Positions 36,900-46,085 are shown, counted from the first letter of the stretch. The stretch: DNA of 64,000 bases from Rhizobium mongolense USDA 1844 (GCF_000419765.1 NZ_ATTQ01000004.1:124001-188000), one strand, 5' to 3'. Notes: a model not told the origin generated them from the letters alone. Program-made: numbers and translations.

Positions 36900-37694
36900 T
36901 CAAATCTCCCTGATGCTGATCGCTGAAATCTGGCGGCCGTAGTCCGGCTCTTTATTATGTGTGGTGCGCCGGTACGAGAAAAAGCGCTCGCTGTCTGGAT
37001 AGGTGCAAATGCCAAGGCTTTCGGCGCGCACACCCGCCTCCAGCAGCCGGTCGATGGTCAGCGCCGGAAGGTCGAACATCGCGTGGCCCGACTTCTTCGA
37101 AGGAATGAAATAGCGCTCGTAAGACGAATCCTGTGTGACGAAGCGCTCGACGAATTCCGGGCCGACCTCATAGCTTGTCTGGCTGATCGAGGGACCGAGG
37201 CAGGCGATGATGGTCCGGCGCTTCGCTCCAAGCCTTTCCATCGCTACAACGGTGTTTTCCAGGACGCCGGTCAGTGCGCCTTTCCATCCGGCATGTGCGG
37301 CGCCGATCACCCGGTTTTCCGGGTCGGCGAACAGGATCGGGCCGCAGTCGGCAGCAAGGACGCCGAGGACGATGCCAGGCGTTGCCGTGACCAGCGCGTC
37401 GGCTTCGGGGCGTGTGCCGTCATAGCTGCTGTCGACGGTGACCGCATCTGGCGAATGAACCTGATGAACTGTCGCGAGCCTTTCCAAGGGCTGGCTGAAC
37501 CAGGCGGCAACGCGACGGCGGTTCTCCATCACCCTTGCGCGGTCGTCGTTCGAGCCAAGCCCGACATTCAGGCCGCGATAGAGCCCCTCCGACACGCCGC
37601 CCGCCCGTGTGAAATAGCCGTGGCGGATCGCTTCGCCGGCCGCTTCGTTCAACAGCGCGCTTTCGATCGGTGCGGGAGAGGCCGCGTCTTGCAT
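36900..37694 (-). CDS. pgeF: Peptidoglycan editing factor PgeF (DUF152/laccase-like)
   Basis: A 264-residue protein of the YfiH/PgeF family. The zinc-site motifs are ATVHQVHS, VLAADCGPILFAD (Cys ligand) and GAAHAGWKGAL (His ligand). In E. coli PgeF removes mis-incorporated serine from peptidoglycan precursors; older databases call it polyphenol oxidase. It lies between midA and the M24 peptidase gene on one strand, ~100 bases after midA. Confidence 0.93.
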   Translation of the reverse strand: MQDAASPAPIESALLNEAAGEAIRHGYFTRAGGVSEGLYRGLNVGLGSNDDRARVMENRRRVAAWFSQPLERLATVHQVHSPDAVTVDSSYDGTRPEADALVTATPGIVLGVLAADCGPILFADPENRVIGAAHAGWKGALTGVLENTVVAMERLGAKRRTIIACLGPSISQTSYEVGPEFVERFVTQDSSYERYFIPSKKSGHAMFDLPALTIDRLLEAGVRAESLGICTYPDSERFFSYRRTTHNKEPDYGRQISAISIREI

Positions 37695-37793
37695 CAGTGA
37701 TTCCGGGGTGTTTGAACGGCGCCATTGTCCGCCGGCCCGCCCGGCGAAGCATTCTTGATTGCGCCGGATGTTGGCCCAGGGCCGCGCGTCCTG

Positions 37794-38894
37794 TCAATCC
37801 ACCGGGCGGAACGGCATGAGATCGACGGCCGGATAGGAGACGGCCATCGCCTTGAAAAGCTCGCCCATCCGGCCTTCGCCGGAGCCGGCCAGACGGTCCA
37901 CCGCGCTCTGGATGATCTGCTGGGTGCGCGGTTCACGATCGCGGCCGAGAGCGGCTGCGCGCTCGAGAATGCCGAGGCCGATCAGGAAATCGCCCTGGTG
38001 CAACGCGCCATTGAGATGCAGCCCGGCGCCGACAGCGGTTTTCGCAAGGTCTTCGAAATCCACATGGCTCGTCAGGTCCGCTTCCCCGGGATGGGCAAGC
38101 GGCGGGTCGAATTCGTGCATGCGCACGGCCTGCAGCGTATCGCCAAAGCCGGTGACGAGATGGCCGTAATCGATCGCCAGCGCCGTGCCGCCGAAAGCCT
38201 TCAGGCGATCGCAGATCGTCATCATCACAGCCTGGCGGGCCGGCGAAATCTCAAAGAGCGTGCCGGCCGGCGCGGCCTGCGGTGATTGAGGCAGCAGTGC
38301 CGGATCGATGCCGGCGAACCCGGCGGCGAATGTCAGATCGCCATCGATATCGAGGCCAACCATGCGCTCACGAAAGCCGGTCGGCGTCTTGACGAACTGG
38401 CGGATCGGAATGGCGTCGAATAGCTCGTTTGCCGCAATCAGCGTGAAACCCGGCGGCACTTCCTCGAAATCGGAATGCCAGCTGATCTTGCCCTCATGTG
38501 CGTCAAGCGTCTGCTGCTGGATACCGCGCAGCCGCTCGCTCGTTTCGACGAGATGAACTGTCATATTCTCGAAAAGCGGCGCGGCGAGACGCTCGATCAC
38601 GCGCAGCATGTCGGCCATCATCGTCCCGCGACCGGGGCCGATTTCAACGAGGCGCACGCCTGCCGGCGCGCCATGCCGCTGCCAGGCATGCACGACGAAG
38701 ACCCCGATCATTTCGCCGAAGAGCTGACTGACTTCGGGCGCAGTGACAAAATCGCCGGACCGGCCGAAGGGCTCGCGGGTGCGATAGTAGCCGTATTCCG
38801 GATCAGCGAGGCAGAGTGAAAAATAGTCCGTGACGCTGATCGGCCCGTTCGCCTGAATGATCGTCTTTATCTTTTCACCGAGTGCGGTCGTCAT
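37794..38894 (-). CDS. MidA/NDUFAF7-type SAM-dependent methyltransferase (DUF185)
   Basis: A 366-residue methyltransferase. The N-terminal ISVTDYFSLCLADPEYGYY and GDFVTAPEVSQLFGEMIG, with the AdoMet motif VRLVEIGPGRGTMMADMLR, are diagnostic of this family. The mitochondrial relative methylates an arginine of complex I subunit NDUFS2. A role in complex I assembly here is an inference from that. It begins 22 bases after the lgt stop and is part of the lgt–midA–pgeF cluster common in rhizobia. Confidence 0.9.
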   Translation of the reverse strand: MTTALGEKIKTIIQANGPISVTDYFSLCLADPEYGYYRTREPFGRSGDFVTAPEVSQLFGEMIGVFVVHAWQRHGAPAGVRLVEIGPGRGTMMADMLRVIERLAAPLFENMTVHLVETSERLRGIQQQTLDAHEGKISWHSDFEEVPPGFTLIAANELFDAIPIRQFVKTPTGFRERMVGLDIDGDLTFAAGFAGIDPALLPQSPQAAPAGTLFEISPARQAVMMTICDRLKAFGGTALAIDYGHLVTGFGDTLQAVRMHEFDPPLAHPGEADLTSHVDFEDLAKTAVGAGLHLNGALHQGDFLIGLGILERAAALGRDREPRTQQIIQSAVDRLAGSGEGRMGELFKAMAVSYPAVDLMPFRPVD

Positions 38895-38916
38895 GATCGT
38901 TACCGTCCTGACGGGC

Positions 38917-39765
38917 TCAATGCTGCAAAGCGGCCTGGCGGCGGGCGCGCGCCATCGCCCAGATGCCGAGCAGGATCATCGGGAAAGAAAGGACCATGCC
39001 CATGGTCAGCCAGTTCGTGCCGAGCAGGTAACCAAGCTGCGCATCCGGTTCGCGGAAGAACTCGACGAATATGCGTGACAGCGCGTAGCCGCAGACGAAG
39101 AGACCGGTAACGAGCCCCGGTGATTTCAGCGCCCGGAAACCGTAGACGATAAGAGCAAGCGAAAGCAGCAGCACGATACCTTCGAGGCCTGCTTCATAGA
39201 GCTGGCTCGGATGCCGCGCAAACGGCCCGCCGGTCGGGAAAACGACTGCCCAGGGCACATCCGTAAGCCGCCCCCAAAGCTCGCCGTTGACGAAGTTCGC
39301 AATGCGGCCGAAGAACAGGCCGATCGGCACCACGGTAGCGACGATGTCGAAAAGGCTCCAGACAGGAATGCCGTTCTTGCGTGCAAAGAGGATCATGGCG
39401 ATCGTCGTGCCGATGGTTCCGCCGTGGAAGGACATGCCGCCATTCCAGATCTCGATGGCACGGAGCGGGCTCTCGATCACGGCCGGCAGATCGTAGAAAA
39501 GGATGTAACCGATGCGACCGCCGAGAACGATGCCGAGGGCCGCCCAGACGATGAAGTCATCGATCTGCGCCTTGGTGATCGGCGAGGCATTGCCCGGCCA
39601 AAGCGCATCATTGCCGGCGATCTGCCGGGCATAGAGCCATCCAAGCATGATGCCTGCGACATAGGCGAGACCGTACCAGTGAACAGCCACAGGGCCGATC
39701 GAAAAGGCGATCGGATCGATATCCGGAAAGGGCATGATCGAAAGAAGATTGGCTGCAGTCGGCAA
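38917..39765 (-). CDS. lgt: Prolipoprotein diacylglyceryl transferase
   Basis: A 282-residue inner-membrane enzyme with seven hydrophobic segments. It transfers diacylglyceryl from phosphatidylglycerol to the lipobox cysteine of prolipoproteins. The Lgt signature [14 protein letters not shown] is intact, as is [11 protein letters not shown] and the HGGTIG region. The start is a TTG with GGTGGA upstream; an ATG ten codons further in is an alternative. It heads the cluster running to the M24 peptidase gene. Several lipoproteins in this window would be its substrates. Confidence 0.95.
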   Translation of the reverse strand: MPTAANLLSIMPFPDIDPIAFSIGPVAVHWYGLAYVAGIMLGWLYARQIAGNDALWPGNASPITKAQIDDFIVWAALGIVLGGRIGYILFYDLPAVIESPLRAIEIWNGGMSFHGGTIGTTIAMILFARKNGIPVWSLFDIVATVVPIGLFFGRIANFVNGELWGRLTDVPWAVVFPTGGPFARHPSQLYEAGLEGIVLLLSLALIVYGFRALKSPGLVTGLFVCGYALSRIFVEFFREPDAQLGYLLGTNWLTMGMVLSFPMILLGIWAMARARRQAALQH

Positions 39766-39958
39766 AATTTTTCCACCCGTTGATGTGCGCGGAACATGGC
39801 GTTGCGATACGAAGCGGTCAAGTCGATTGTGAGGCAGAGCAATGCTCGGAACGGCTTATCCAGAGCAAAGCGCTTGCATCCTTAACAGCAAAGCCCTACC
39901 TCATTCCTTAGGGCTTCAGGCCCATCAAAATCATGTGGTGGGAAGGAGAAAAACCGCC

Positions 39959-40219
39959 ATGACCAGTGGAACAAACCGCATCATGGACGAATTCGCCAAG
40001 CTGATGACGGATGCTGCAGGCGCGGCCCAGGGTGTGCGCAAGGAAATTGAGACTGCCTTCAACGCTCAGGCCGAACGCTGGCTGAACACCATGGATGTGG
40101 TCAAGCGCGAGGAATTCGAGGCCGTCCGCGAAATGGCGATCAAGGCGCGCGACGAGAACGAAGCGCTGCTTGCCCGAGTCGCCGCACTCGAAGCAAAGCT
40201 TGCTGCAAAAACGAAGTAA
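39959..40219 (+). CDS. ubiK: UbiK-like accessory factor (BMFP domain)
   Basis: An 86-residue helical protein: FAKLMTDAAGAAQGVRKEIE, then VVKREEFEAVREMAIKARDENEAL and a short C-terminal coiled coil (LLARVAALEAKL). This is the BMFP/UbiK pattern, a trimeric accessory factor for aerobic ubiquinone biosynthesis in E. coli. GGGAAGGAGAA precedes the ATG. The function is by homology only. Confidence 0.82.
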   Translation: MTSGTNRIMDEFAKLMTDAAGAAQGVRKEIETAFNAQAERWLNTMDVVKREEFEAVREMAIKARDENEALLARVAALEAKLAAKTK

Positions 40220-40613
40220 ATCCCATTCAGGCACAGGGTACGGTGTGGCGCTTAAGCGGCACACCGCCTCATCGACAAAAAAATCAGGTGTCGTTTTCCA
40301 CCTGTGGACACTGCCAAAAAAGCCAATACGCAGAGTCGTTTACAACCTCCTTCTGAAATCAAATTCCGAACGGCTGTCCACAGTGCCTTTCCGGAAATGA
40401 CCGGAGAGGGGCTGGCTTGTCACGGGGGGCGTTATACACTGATTTTAAATGATGATTCGAAGCGGACATTGGTAAGCTCCGGGAAGGTTCACTGCGTTAG
40501 GTCTGGCAGTGGTTCAACGAACATCCGAGTGGTGGTTCCGGTATTTGCGTGTGTCTTTTCTTGTGTCGTAAACCCAAGTTCAGTCGCATTCATTCCGGTC
40601 AAGAAGGTGCTGC
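40220..40613. other. Intergenic region between ubiK and YbjN gene
   Basis: No convincing gene is seen in these 394 bases. Open frames on both strands lack family or coding character. The region is more AT-rich than its surroundings and probably holds the promoter of the YbjN–proC–csaA group. Confidence 0.5.
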
Positions 40614-41114
40614 ATGAGCCTTATGGAATTGGAATTCGAGCGTCAGTCGAACCCGGTCGATATGATCGAGTACGTCGCCGCCAATAACGACTGGTCGTTT
40701 GAGCGGTCGGGCGAGGACGAGATCGCAATGACGGTCGAGGGGAAGTGGGCCGATTACCACGTTTCCTTCTCCTGGATGGAGGAATTCGAGGCGCTGCATC
40801 TCGGCTGCGCGTTTGACATCAAGGTTCCGGAAGCTCGCGTCAACGAGGTCACCAAGCTTTTGGCGGCGATCAACGGGCAGGTTCTGATGGGTCATTTCGA
40901 TCTGTGGCGGCAGGAAGACGTGATCATCTTCCGGCAGTCGCTGCTTCTGGCGGGCGGTGCCGAGCCAACGAACCGTCAGGTGGAAGTTTTGCTTTCCAGC
41001 GCGCTCGATACCTGCGAAGCTTATTATCAGGCGTTCCAGTTCGTCATCTGGTCGGGCCTGGATGCTGCCAAGGCCATGGAAGCAGTCCTCTTCGAAACGG
41101 TCGGCGAAGCGTAA
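40614..41114 (+). CDS. YbjN domain protein
   Basis: A 166-residue protein of the YbjN family (type III secretion chaperone-like fold): DMIEYVAANNDWSFERSGED, FSWMEEFEALHLGCAFD, and LLAAINGQVLMGHFDLW. In enterobacteria YbjN affects stress and motility, but its biochemical role is unsettled. It ends one base before the proC start, implying coupled expression. AAGAAGG lies upstream of the ATG. Confidence 0.88.
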   Translation: MSLMELEFERQSNPVDMIEYVAANNDWSFERSGEDEIAMTVEGKWADYHVSFSWMEEFEALHLGCAFDIKVPEARVNEVTKLLAAINGQVLMGHFDLWRQEDVIIFRQSLLLAGGAEPTNRQVEVLLSSALDTCEAYYQAFQFVIWSGLDAAKAMEAVLFETVGEA

Positions 41115-41115
41115 A

Positions 41116-41934
41116 ATGTCACCATCGTCTTCCGATACAGTCGTTCTTGTCGGCGCCGGCAATATGGGCGGTGCGATGCTTTCCGGCTGGCTGAAGAGCG
41201 GAGTTCCGGGATCATCCGTTGTCGTGGTCGATCCGGGTCCGTCGCCCGCGATGATGAAGGTCATCGGCGATGCGGGCGCGACGCATGCCTCAACCGTTCC
41301 CGCCGGCCTGAAAGCAGATGTCATCTTCCTCGCGGTGAAGCCGCAGGTGATGGAAACAGTCCTGCCACCGGTCAAAAGCGCCGTCGGATCCAAGACGGTG
41401 GTCGTTTCGGTGGCTGCCGGCAAGACGCTGGCTTTCCTCGAAAAGCATCTCGGCGAAGCCGCCATGGTCCGCGCCATGCCAAATACCCCCGCCATGATCG
41501 GCCGCGGCGTCACCGGCGCCTTCGCCAATCCGCGCGTCAGCGCCGGCCAGCGCGATCGCGTTCATTCGCTTCTTCGCGTCTCGGGTCCTGTCGAGTGGGT
41601 TTCGGCCGAGTCAGATATCGATGCCGTGACGGCATTGTCAGGCAGCGGCCCGGCCTATGTGTTCTATCTCGTCGAGTGTATGGCAGAAGCAGGCCGTAAA
41701 CTTGGCCTGCCGGCGGACCTTGCCATGCGCCTTGCACGGGAAACTGTCGCGGGGGCTGGTGAACTCCTATACCAGTCCCCCGACGACGCCTCGAAGCTTC
41801 GCCAGAACGTAACGTCGCCGGGCGGCACGACGGCCGCGGCCCTTTCAGTTCTTATGGCAGAAGAGGGCATGCAGCCGCTATTCGACGAGGCTCTTGCGGC
41901 TGCGCGCGCACGCGCCGAAGAGCTTGCCGGTTGA
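41116..41934 (+). CDS. proC: Pyrroline-5-carboxylate reductase
   Basis: A 272-residue NAD(P)H-dependent enzyme making proline. The nucleotide-binding motif is VVLVGAGNMGGAML near 9–22; the C-terminal ProC signature covers VTALSGSGPAYVFYLVE and the segment starting NVTSPGGTT. Length is usual. ATG 41116 is the family start; longer frames begin inside the YbjN gene. It is followed nine bases later by the CsaA-like gene. Confidence 0.96.
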   Translation: MSPSSSDTVVLVGAGNMGGAMLSGWLKSGVPGSSVVVVDPGPSPAMMKVIGDAGATHASTVPAGLKADVIFLAVKPQVMETVLPPVKSAVGSKTVVVSVAAGKTLAFLEKHLGEAAMVRAMPNTPAMIGRGVTGAFANPRVSAGQRDRVHSLLRVSGPVEWVSAESDIDAVTALSGSGPAYVFYLVECMAEAGRKLGLPADLAMRLARETVAGAGELLYQSPDDASKLRQNVTSPGGTTAAALSVLMAEEGMQPLFDEALAAARARAEELAG

Positions 41935-41943
41935 GGACGCGCG

Positions 41944-42285
41944 ATGGCTGAAGAAATCACCTACGCCGATTTCGAGCGTGTGGACATTCGTGCCGGCACG
42001 ATCATTGAGGCCCAGCCCTTTCCGGAAGCCCGAAAGCCGGCGGTCAAGCTGCTAATCGATTTCGGCCCGGAAATCGGCGTCAAGAAATCCTCGGCGCAGA
42101 TCACCGTTCACTACACGCTGGAAAACCTCGTCGGCCGCCAGGTTCTCGGGGTTGTGAACTTCCCGCCGCGCCAGATCGGACCGTTTCGCTCGGAAGTGCT
42201 GACGCTCGGCTTCGAAGACGAAGCGGGTGCGATCGTTCTTGCTGCAACCGACAAGCCGGTGCCGAACGGCAGGAAGCTGATGTAA
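41944..42285 (+). CDS. CsaA-like tRNA-binding protein
   Basis: A 113-residue OB-fold protein of the CsaA/tRNA-binding EMAP-II type. Core features are FERVDIRAGTIIEAQPFPEA, LIDFGPEIGVKKSSAQIT and VNFPPRQIGPFRSEVL. Related proteins bind tRNA or act as export chaperones. It ends the YbjN–proC group. The gene is intact; a decayed region lies immediately downstream. Confidence 0.88.
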   Translation: MAEEITYADFERVDIRAGTIIEAQPFPEARKPAVKLLIDFGPEIGVKKSSAQITVHYTLENLVGRQVLGVVNFPPRQIGPFRSEVLTLGFEDEAGAIVLAATDKPVPNGRKLM

Positions 42286-42331
42286 TCCGAGGTTCAATTG
42301 GCATGCCAGACGTTATCTTTGCAATACGGGC

Positions 42332-42460
42332 ATGATCAAAGCGACTTGGAGCGTTGAGAAAAAAAAGCAGCTGAAGGCTCATCCCGGTCGTCGAACATGC
42401 TTTGAAGATATCGTTGCAGCAATCGAAAACGGCGGGCTTTTGGATGGCGTGGGTCATCCC
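42332..42460 (+). pseudogene. N-terminal fragment of a BrnT-like toxin gene
   Basis: From ATG 42332 the frame reads IKATWSVEKKKQLKAHPG then FEDIVAAIENGGLLDGV, which resembles the N-terminal third of BrnT-like type II toxins found in rhizobia. At about 42460 the resemblance stops abruptly and transposase-derived sequence begins. No partner antitoxin is nearby. Family call is tentative. Confidence 0.5.
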
Positions 42461-42640
42461 AAAGTTCCTCTGCTTCTCCTGCGGACACGCAGACCATGCC
42501 GACGTCAAACGCGGCGGTCAATATCCTAGCGGCCGGAACACGGCCATCGAAGGCGGTTAAACCCGTCTCCCGAATACGCGAAAGGCCGGCCTGAGCCGCC
42601 CTGAAAATCCCCGTCCTCGAGGGCGGGGAAGATTTTAAAA
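42455..42640 (+). mobile_element. 3' remnant of an IS200/IS605-family element (TnpB tail and right end)
   Basis: Positions 42465–42510 read FLCFSCGHADHADV, the second half of the TnpB zinc ribbon. After a single extra A the frame continues NAAVNILAAGTRPSKAV and ends at a stop at 42594. A near-palindrome CCCCGTCCTCGAGGGCGGGG at 42609–42628, followed by AAGATTTT, is the usual right-end hairpin of these elements. Only the last ~180 bases survive, so the element is dead. Confidence 0.75.
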
Positions 42641-42661
42641 ATACGTATCGAGCTGATGTGA

Positions 42662-43243
42662 TCAGTGAATGTCGCGCGAGACCGGATCAGTCAGCGTGAA
42701 ATCATGAAAGATGGCTTCGAAGCCAGAGCGCTGCGGCGAGCAGAATGCCGGGCCGACCATAACCTCTTCAGTCGACGGATCGAACCAGGCGAGGCGCGCC
42801 ATGCGCCATTCGCTGATCCGGTCGGTCCGGTACTGAATAAAAAGTGCGTCCTTGTTGCGGGTCACGCGAAGGGAGAGCAGGTCGAATTCGTGCTCGATGC
42901 GAAAGGCCGACCAGTCGGAATTGCTATTGGTCACGACGGTGCTGAAGTGCCTTGCGCCGTCGGTATATTCGATTCCGCATTTCATCCAGTGCGCTGAATC
43001 TGCTCGGACCATCAGGCCGGCCTGGTCGTACAGTTCTTGATAGCGTCCGGAAAATGTCACTTCTGCGGTGAAGTCGCCCTTGCGCCGATGATAGAGAAAA
43101 TGGCCGTCATCACGGTGGAACCCGTAATAGGTACCTTGCCAAAAGTCCGTCCTGTCGCCCGATCGGACATGCAATGCACCCTCGTGAAGCTCCGCCAAGG
43201 GCGGAGGATTGAGCCAGGTCATTTCTTTCCGGTCGATTGCCAT
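42662..43243 (-). CDS. DUF1349 domain protein
   Basis: A 193-residue protein with the jelly-roll (concanavalin-like) DUF1349 fold: DFWQGTYYGFHRDDGHFLY, YDQAGLMVRADSAHWMKCGIE and the C-terminal VMVGPAFCSPQRSGFEAIF. No signal peptide. ATG 43243 follows the histidine kinase stop by seven bases, so it is probably the last gene of the MarR–OmpR–kinase operon. Family members may bind or process sugars; role unknown. Confidence 0.87.
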   Translation of the reverse strand: MAIDRKEMTWLNPPPLAELHEGALHVRSGDRTDFWQGTYYGFHRDDGHFLYHRRKGDFTAEVTFSGRYQELYDQAGLMVRADSAHWMKCGIEYTDGARHFSTVVTNSNSDWSAFRIEHEFDLLSLRVTRNKDALFIQYRTDRISEWRMARLAWFDPSTEEVMVGPAFCSPQRSGFEAIFHDFTLTDPVSRDIH

Positions 43244-43250
43244 CTGGAAC

Positions 43251-44630
43251 TCACGCGGGGATGCGGATGGTGGCGCGCAGACCGCCGCGCGGGCTGTCGC
43301 CGAGCGTGACATTGCCGCCATGGCTACGGGCGATATCGCGCGCGATCGCAAGGCCGAGTCCGGTTCCGGAATCGTCCAGATTGCGTGCTTCATCCAGACG
43401 GAAGAAGGGCTTGAAGACATCCTCGCGGTTCTTTTCGGGAATGCCGGGGCCATCGTCGTCGAAATTCAGCGTCAGCCATTTCGCGCCGTGCTTCGCTTCG
43501 ATGTTCAGCGTATTCGCATAGCGGCGGGCATTGGATGCGAGGTTGGTCACCAGGCGCGTAAATGCGTTCGGCCGAACCGAGATCTTGTCTTCGCCTTCGA
43601 TCGAATAGGTGAGTTGCTTTTCGTGCAGAGCGAAGTCCGTTGCGATCTTTCCGAGCAGTTCGGTAAGCTTTAGTTCTCCGACATCCTCCTCGATCTCGCT
43701 GCGCGCAAAGGCCATGTAGGCTTCGAGCATCGACTGCATGTCGTTGACGTCGTCATTCAGTCCCTGGAGTTCCGGGCTGTTGCCGGCAAGGGCAAGCTGC
43801 AGCTTGAAGCGCGTGAGTACCGTGCGTAAGTCGTGACTGACGCCGGTGAGCATCGCGGTTCTCTGCTCGATCTGCCTTTCGATGCGTTCGCGCATCAGGA
43901 TGAAGGCAAGACCCGCGCGCCTGACCTCATCGGCGCCGCGCGGATAGAAGTCATCGTGTTTGTGTCCCTTGCCGAAGCTTTCGGCGGCTTGCGCGAGCGT
44001 CAGGATCGGCCGAATCTGGCCGCGCAGAAAGAGGATCGACACGCCGATGAGGACGAGAGAAGCGCCGACCATCCAGACGATGAAGATGTGCGTGTTCGAC
44101 GCGTAGGTCTGGTTGCGCTTGGTCAAAACGCGCAGAATCTTATCGTCCAGCTTTATACGGATTTCGACGAGACTCGAGTCTCCCACCGTATCGATCCAGA
44201 ACGGTCGTTTGATCTGGTCGCTGATCTCATCGCTCAGGATGCCGTCGAGGATGGAGAAGAATGGTTTTTCGCGCGGCGGCGGCAGATCTCCGTCAGGCTC
44301 GATCGAAATCTGAAGGTTCAACTGCTCGCGGGCGATGCGGGTGGCCTCGCTATAATCCGTATCCTGCGGATAGGTCTCGATGATCTGGATGATCGCCGCA
44401 ATATCCCGGGTCACAGCCATCGACAGGCGTTGCGTCACCATCTGCCAGTGGCGCTCCATGAACACCGCCGCAACGACGGACTGCAGCAGCACCATGGGTA
44501 TGATAATGATCAGCAGCGAACGGACGTAGAGACCGGTCGGCAGGCGGCGGCGTAGCCAGCGACCGAATCCTTTCCATCCGGAGGCTGGCGATCGTTCTTC
44601 GCGGCGCAGGGAGTCGAAAGTTACCATCAC
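43251..44630 (-). CDS. EnvZ-like sensor histidine kinase
   Basis: A 459-residue kinase. TM1 (~37–57) and TM2 (~182–202) flank a ~125-residue periplasmic region. A HAMP linker follows, then the H-box GVSHDLRTVLTRF with phospho-accepting His ~266, the N-box NLASNARRYANT, and the G-boxes DDGPGIP and GTGLGLAIA. It starts 25 bases after the OmpR-type regulator stop and is therefore its probable partner. The signal sensed is unknown. Confidence 0.92.
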   Translation of the reverse strand: MMVTFDSLRREERSPASGWKGFGRWLRRRLPTGLYVRSLLIIIIPMVLLQSVVAAVFMERHWQMVTQRLSMAVTRDIAAIIQIIETYPQDTDYSEATRIAREQLNLQISIEPDGDLPPPREKPFFSILDGILSDEISDQIKRPFWIDTVGDSSLVEIRIKLDDKILRVLTKRNQTYASNTHIFIVWMVGASLVLIGVSILFLRGQIRPILTLAQAAESFGKGHKHDDFYPRGADEVRRAGLAFILMRERIERQIEQRTAMLTGVSHDLRTVLTRFKLQLALAGNSPELQGLNDDVNDMQSMLEAYMAFARSEIEEDVGELKLTELLGKIATDFALHEKQLTYSIEGEDKISVRPNAFTRLVTNLASNARRYANTLNIEAKHGAKWLTLNFDDDGPGIPEKNREDVFKPFFRLDEARNLDDSGTGLGLAIARDIARSHGGNVTLGDSPRGGLRATIRIPA

Positions 44631-44655
44631 TGTCGCGATCCTGACGTTGAGGCCA

Positions 44656-45354
44656 TCAATCGATGCTCAGTCTGTATCCTATACCACGAACCGTCTGGAG
44701 CCAGACAGGATTTGCAGGGTCGTCCTCGATCTTGCGGCGGAGGCGATTGATCTGCACGTCGATCGTGCGCTCGCCGACGTCGACGTCGTTGCCGATGAGC
44801 TCGTGCCGCGGAATGGTGTCGCCGGCGCGCTTGGCAAAAAGCAGCATGATTTCCTGCTCGCGGTCCGTGAGGCGGATCACTTCCGTCGCCTTCTTCAATT
44901 CCTTGCGGGTGAGCGAGAAAGTGTACGGGCCGAACATGATCTGCTCGATCTTCGGCGCGTCCGAGGCGTTGCGGCGCAGGATATTATTGACGCGCAGCAC
45001 CAGTTCGCGCGGGTCGAAAGGCTTCGAGAGATAATCGTCGGCGCCGGCTTCAAGGCCCGCAATGCGATTGTCGGATTCCGCAAGCGCTGTGAGCATGATG
45101 ATCGGCACGTTCTTGATGGCGCGCAGGCCGCGCGTCACGTCGATGCCGGATTCGCCCGGCATCATCACATCCATGATGATGAGATCGAAGTCGAGCCCGG
45201 CGAGCTTGCGTTGCGCCTCGGCACCATCTGCAGCCACGGTCACCCGGAAGCCGTTCTCCGTCAGGTAACGGTTCAAAAGAGCGCGGATCCGGGTGTCGTC
45301 ATCGACCACCAGCAGATGCGCCGCGTCATCAGAAATGATTGTCTTCCCCGCCAT
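44656..45354 (-). CDS. OmpR-family response regulator (PetR-like)
   Basis: A 232-residue regulator. The receiver has acidic D18–D20, phospho-acceptor Asp62 (LIIMDVMMPG) and Lys111 (YLSKPF). The winged-helix output domain has LTDREQEIMLLFAKRAG and VGERTIDVQINRLRRKIE. Its ATG directly abuts the MarR stop (TGAATG). In Rhodobacter capsulatus a MarR-type PetP and OmpR-type PetR form such a pair and affect cytochrome bc1 expression. The resemblance here is of arrangement; orthology is untested. Confidence 0.92.
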   Translation of the reverse strand: MAGKTIISDDAAHLLVVDDDTRIRALLNRYLTENGFRVTVAADGAEAQRKLAGLDFDLIIMDVMMPGESGIDVTRGLRAIKNVPIIMLTALAESDNRIAGLEAGADDYLSKPFDPRELVLRVNNILRRNASDAPKIEQIMFGPYTFSLTRKELKKATEVIRLTDREQEIMLLFAKRAGDTIPRHELIGNDVDVGERTIDVQINRLRRKIEDDPANPVWLQTVRGIGYRLSID

Positions 45355-45846
45355 TCAATCCGCTTTCGTTGTTTGTCTGTCCCTCATACCCCTCAGAAAT
45401 GCCTTCACGCTTTCGCGCACGTCCGGAGCGGCACCGTCGAATGCTCTCTCAATGCGGCGCGATTGCGGCTCCGCCAGAGCGAGCGCGAGTTCGCGCCCGG
45501 TCTTAGTCGGATAAAGCTTACGCTGGCGCCGGTCTTCAGGCCCAGCAACCTGACGAATATACCCCGAATCGATCAGTTGTTTGAGCACCCGAGCGAGGCT
45601 CTGTTTGGTAATCTTCAATGTATCCAAAAGATCGGCAACGGTCATGCCCGGTTCACGGTTAACGAAATGCACTACCCTATGATGAGCCCGGCCGAACCCG
45701 CTCTTTTCGAGGATCGCATCCGGATCAGAGACGAAATCGCGATAGGCGAAAAAGAAGAGCTCGATGATCTCGAAATCGATGATGCCGGTGTTTTCCATCG
45801 GTGCGGCCAATGGTTCGGAGTTGGCTACTTTCTGTCGTGCCGCCAC
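45355..45846 (-). CDS. MarR-family transcriptional regulator (PetP-like)
   Basis: A 163-residue winged-helix protein. The DNA-binding core is VADLLDTLKITKQSLARVLKQL followed by the wing GYIRQVAGPEDRRQRKLY. Dimerisation helices lie at both ends. It leads the regulator–kinase–DUF1349 operon and abuts the response regulator gene. An effector is not predictable. It is divergent from ilvE, with a 239-base spacer that should hold both promoters. Confidence 0.9.
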   Translation of the reverse strand: MAARQKVANSEPLAAPMENTGIIDFEIIELFFFAYRDFVSDPDAILEKSGFGRAHHRVVHFVNREPGMTVADLLDTLKITKQSLARVLKQLIDSGYIRQVAGPEDRRQRKLYPTKTGRELALALAEPQSRRIERAFDGAAPDVRESVKAFLRGMRDRQTTKAD

Positions 45847-46085
45847 GTCATTTCCTTTCTCGTACTGCAGGCCCCGGGAAACTTTAGCAAAGATATGTCA
45901 GCTTTGTTGACACAATTTTACGCCGCTGTTAGCTTCCCCGGACTTTGCGGAGGCGGGACGTTCGTTCGAAACCGGCCCGTCTTTCCTCCCCATACAACGC
46001 ATATTTTTCCCCACTGCGTAGTGGATAAAACGTAATATGGGCAACAATCAACAGGCATGGCGTGCAGTCGCCGGAGGATAAGAGA

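Noticed and set aside
40304..40687. 127-codon open frame upstream of the YbjN gene
   Set aside because: It runs into the YbjN gene in another frame and has no family features.
44656..45846. Naming the regulators petR and petP outright
   Set aside because: The gene order fits, but orthology to the Rhodobacter pair cannot be shown without alignment, so no symbols were given.
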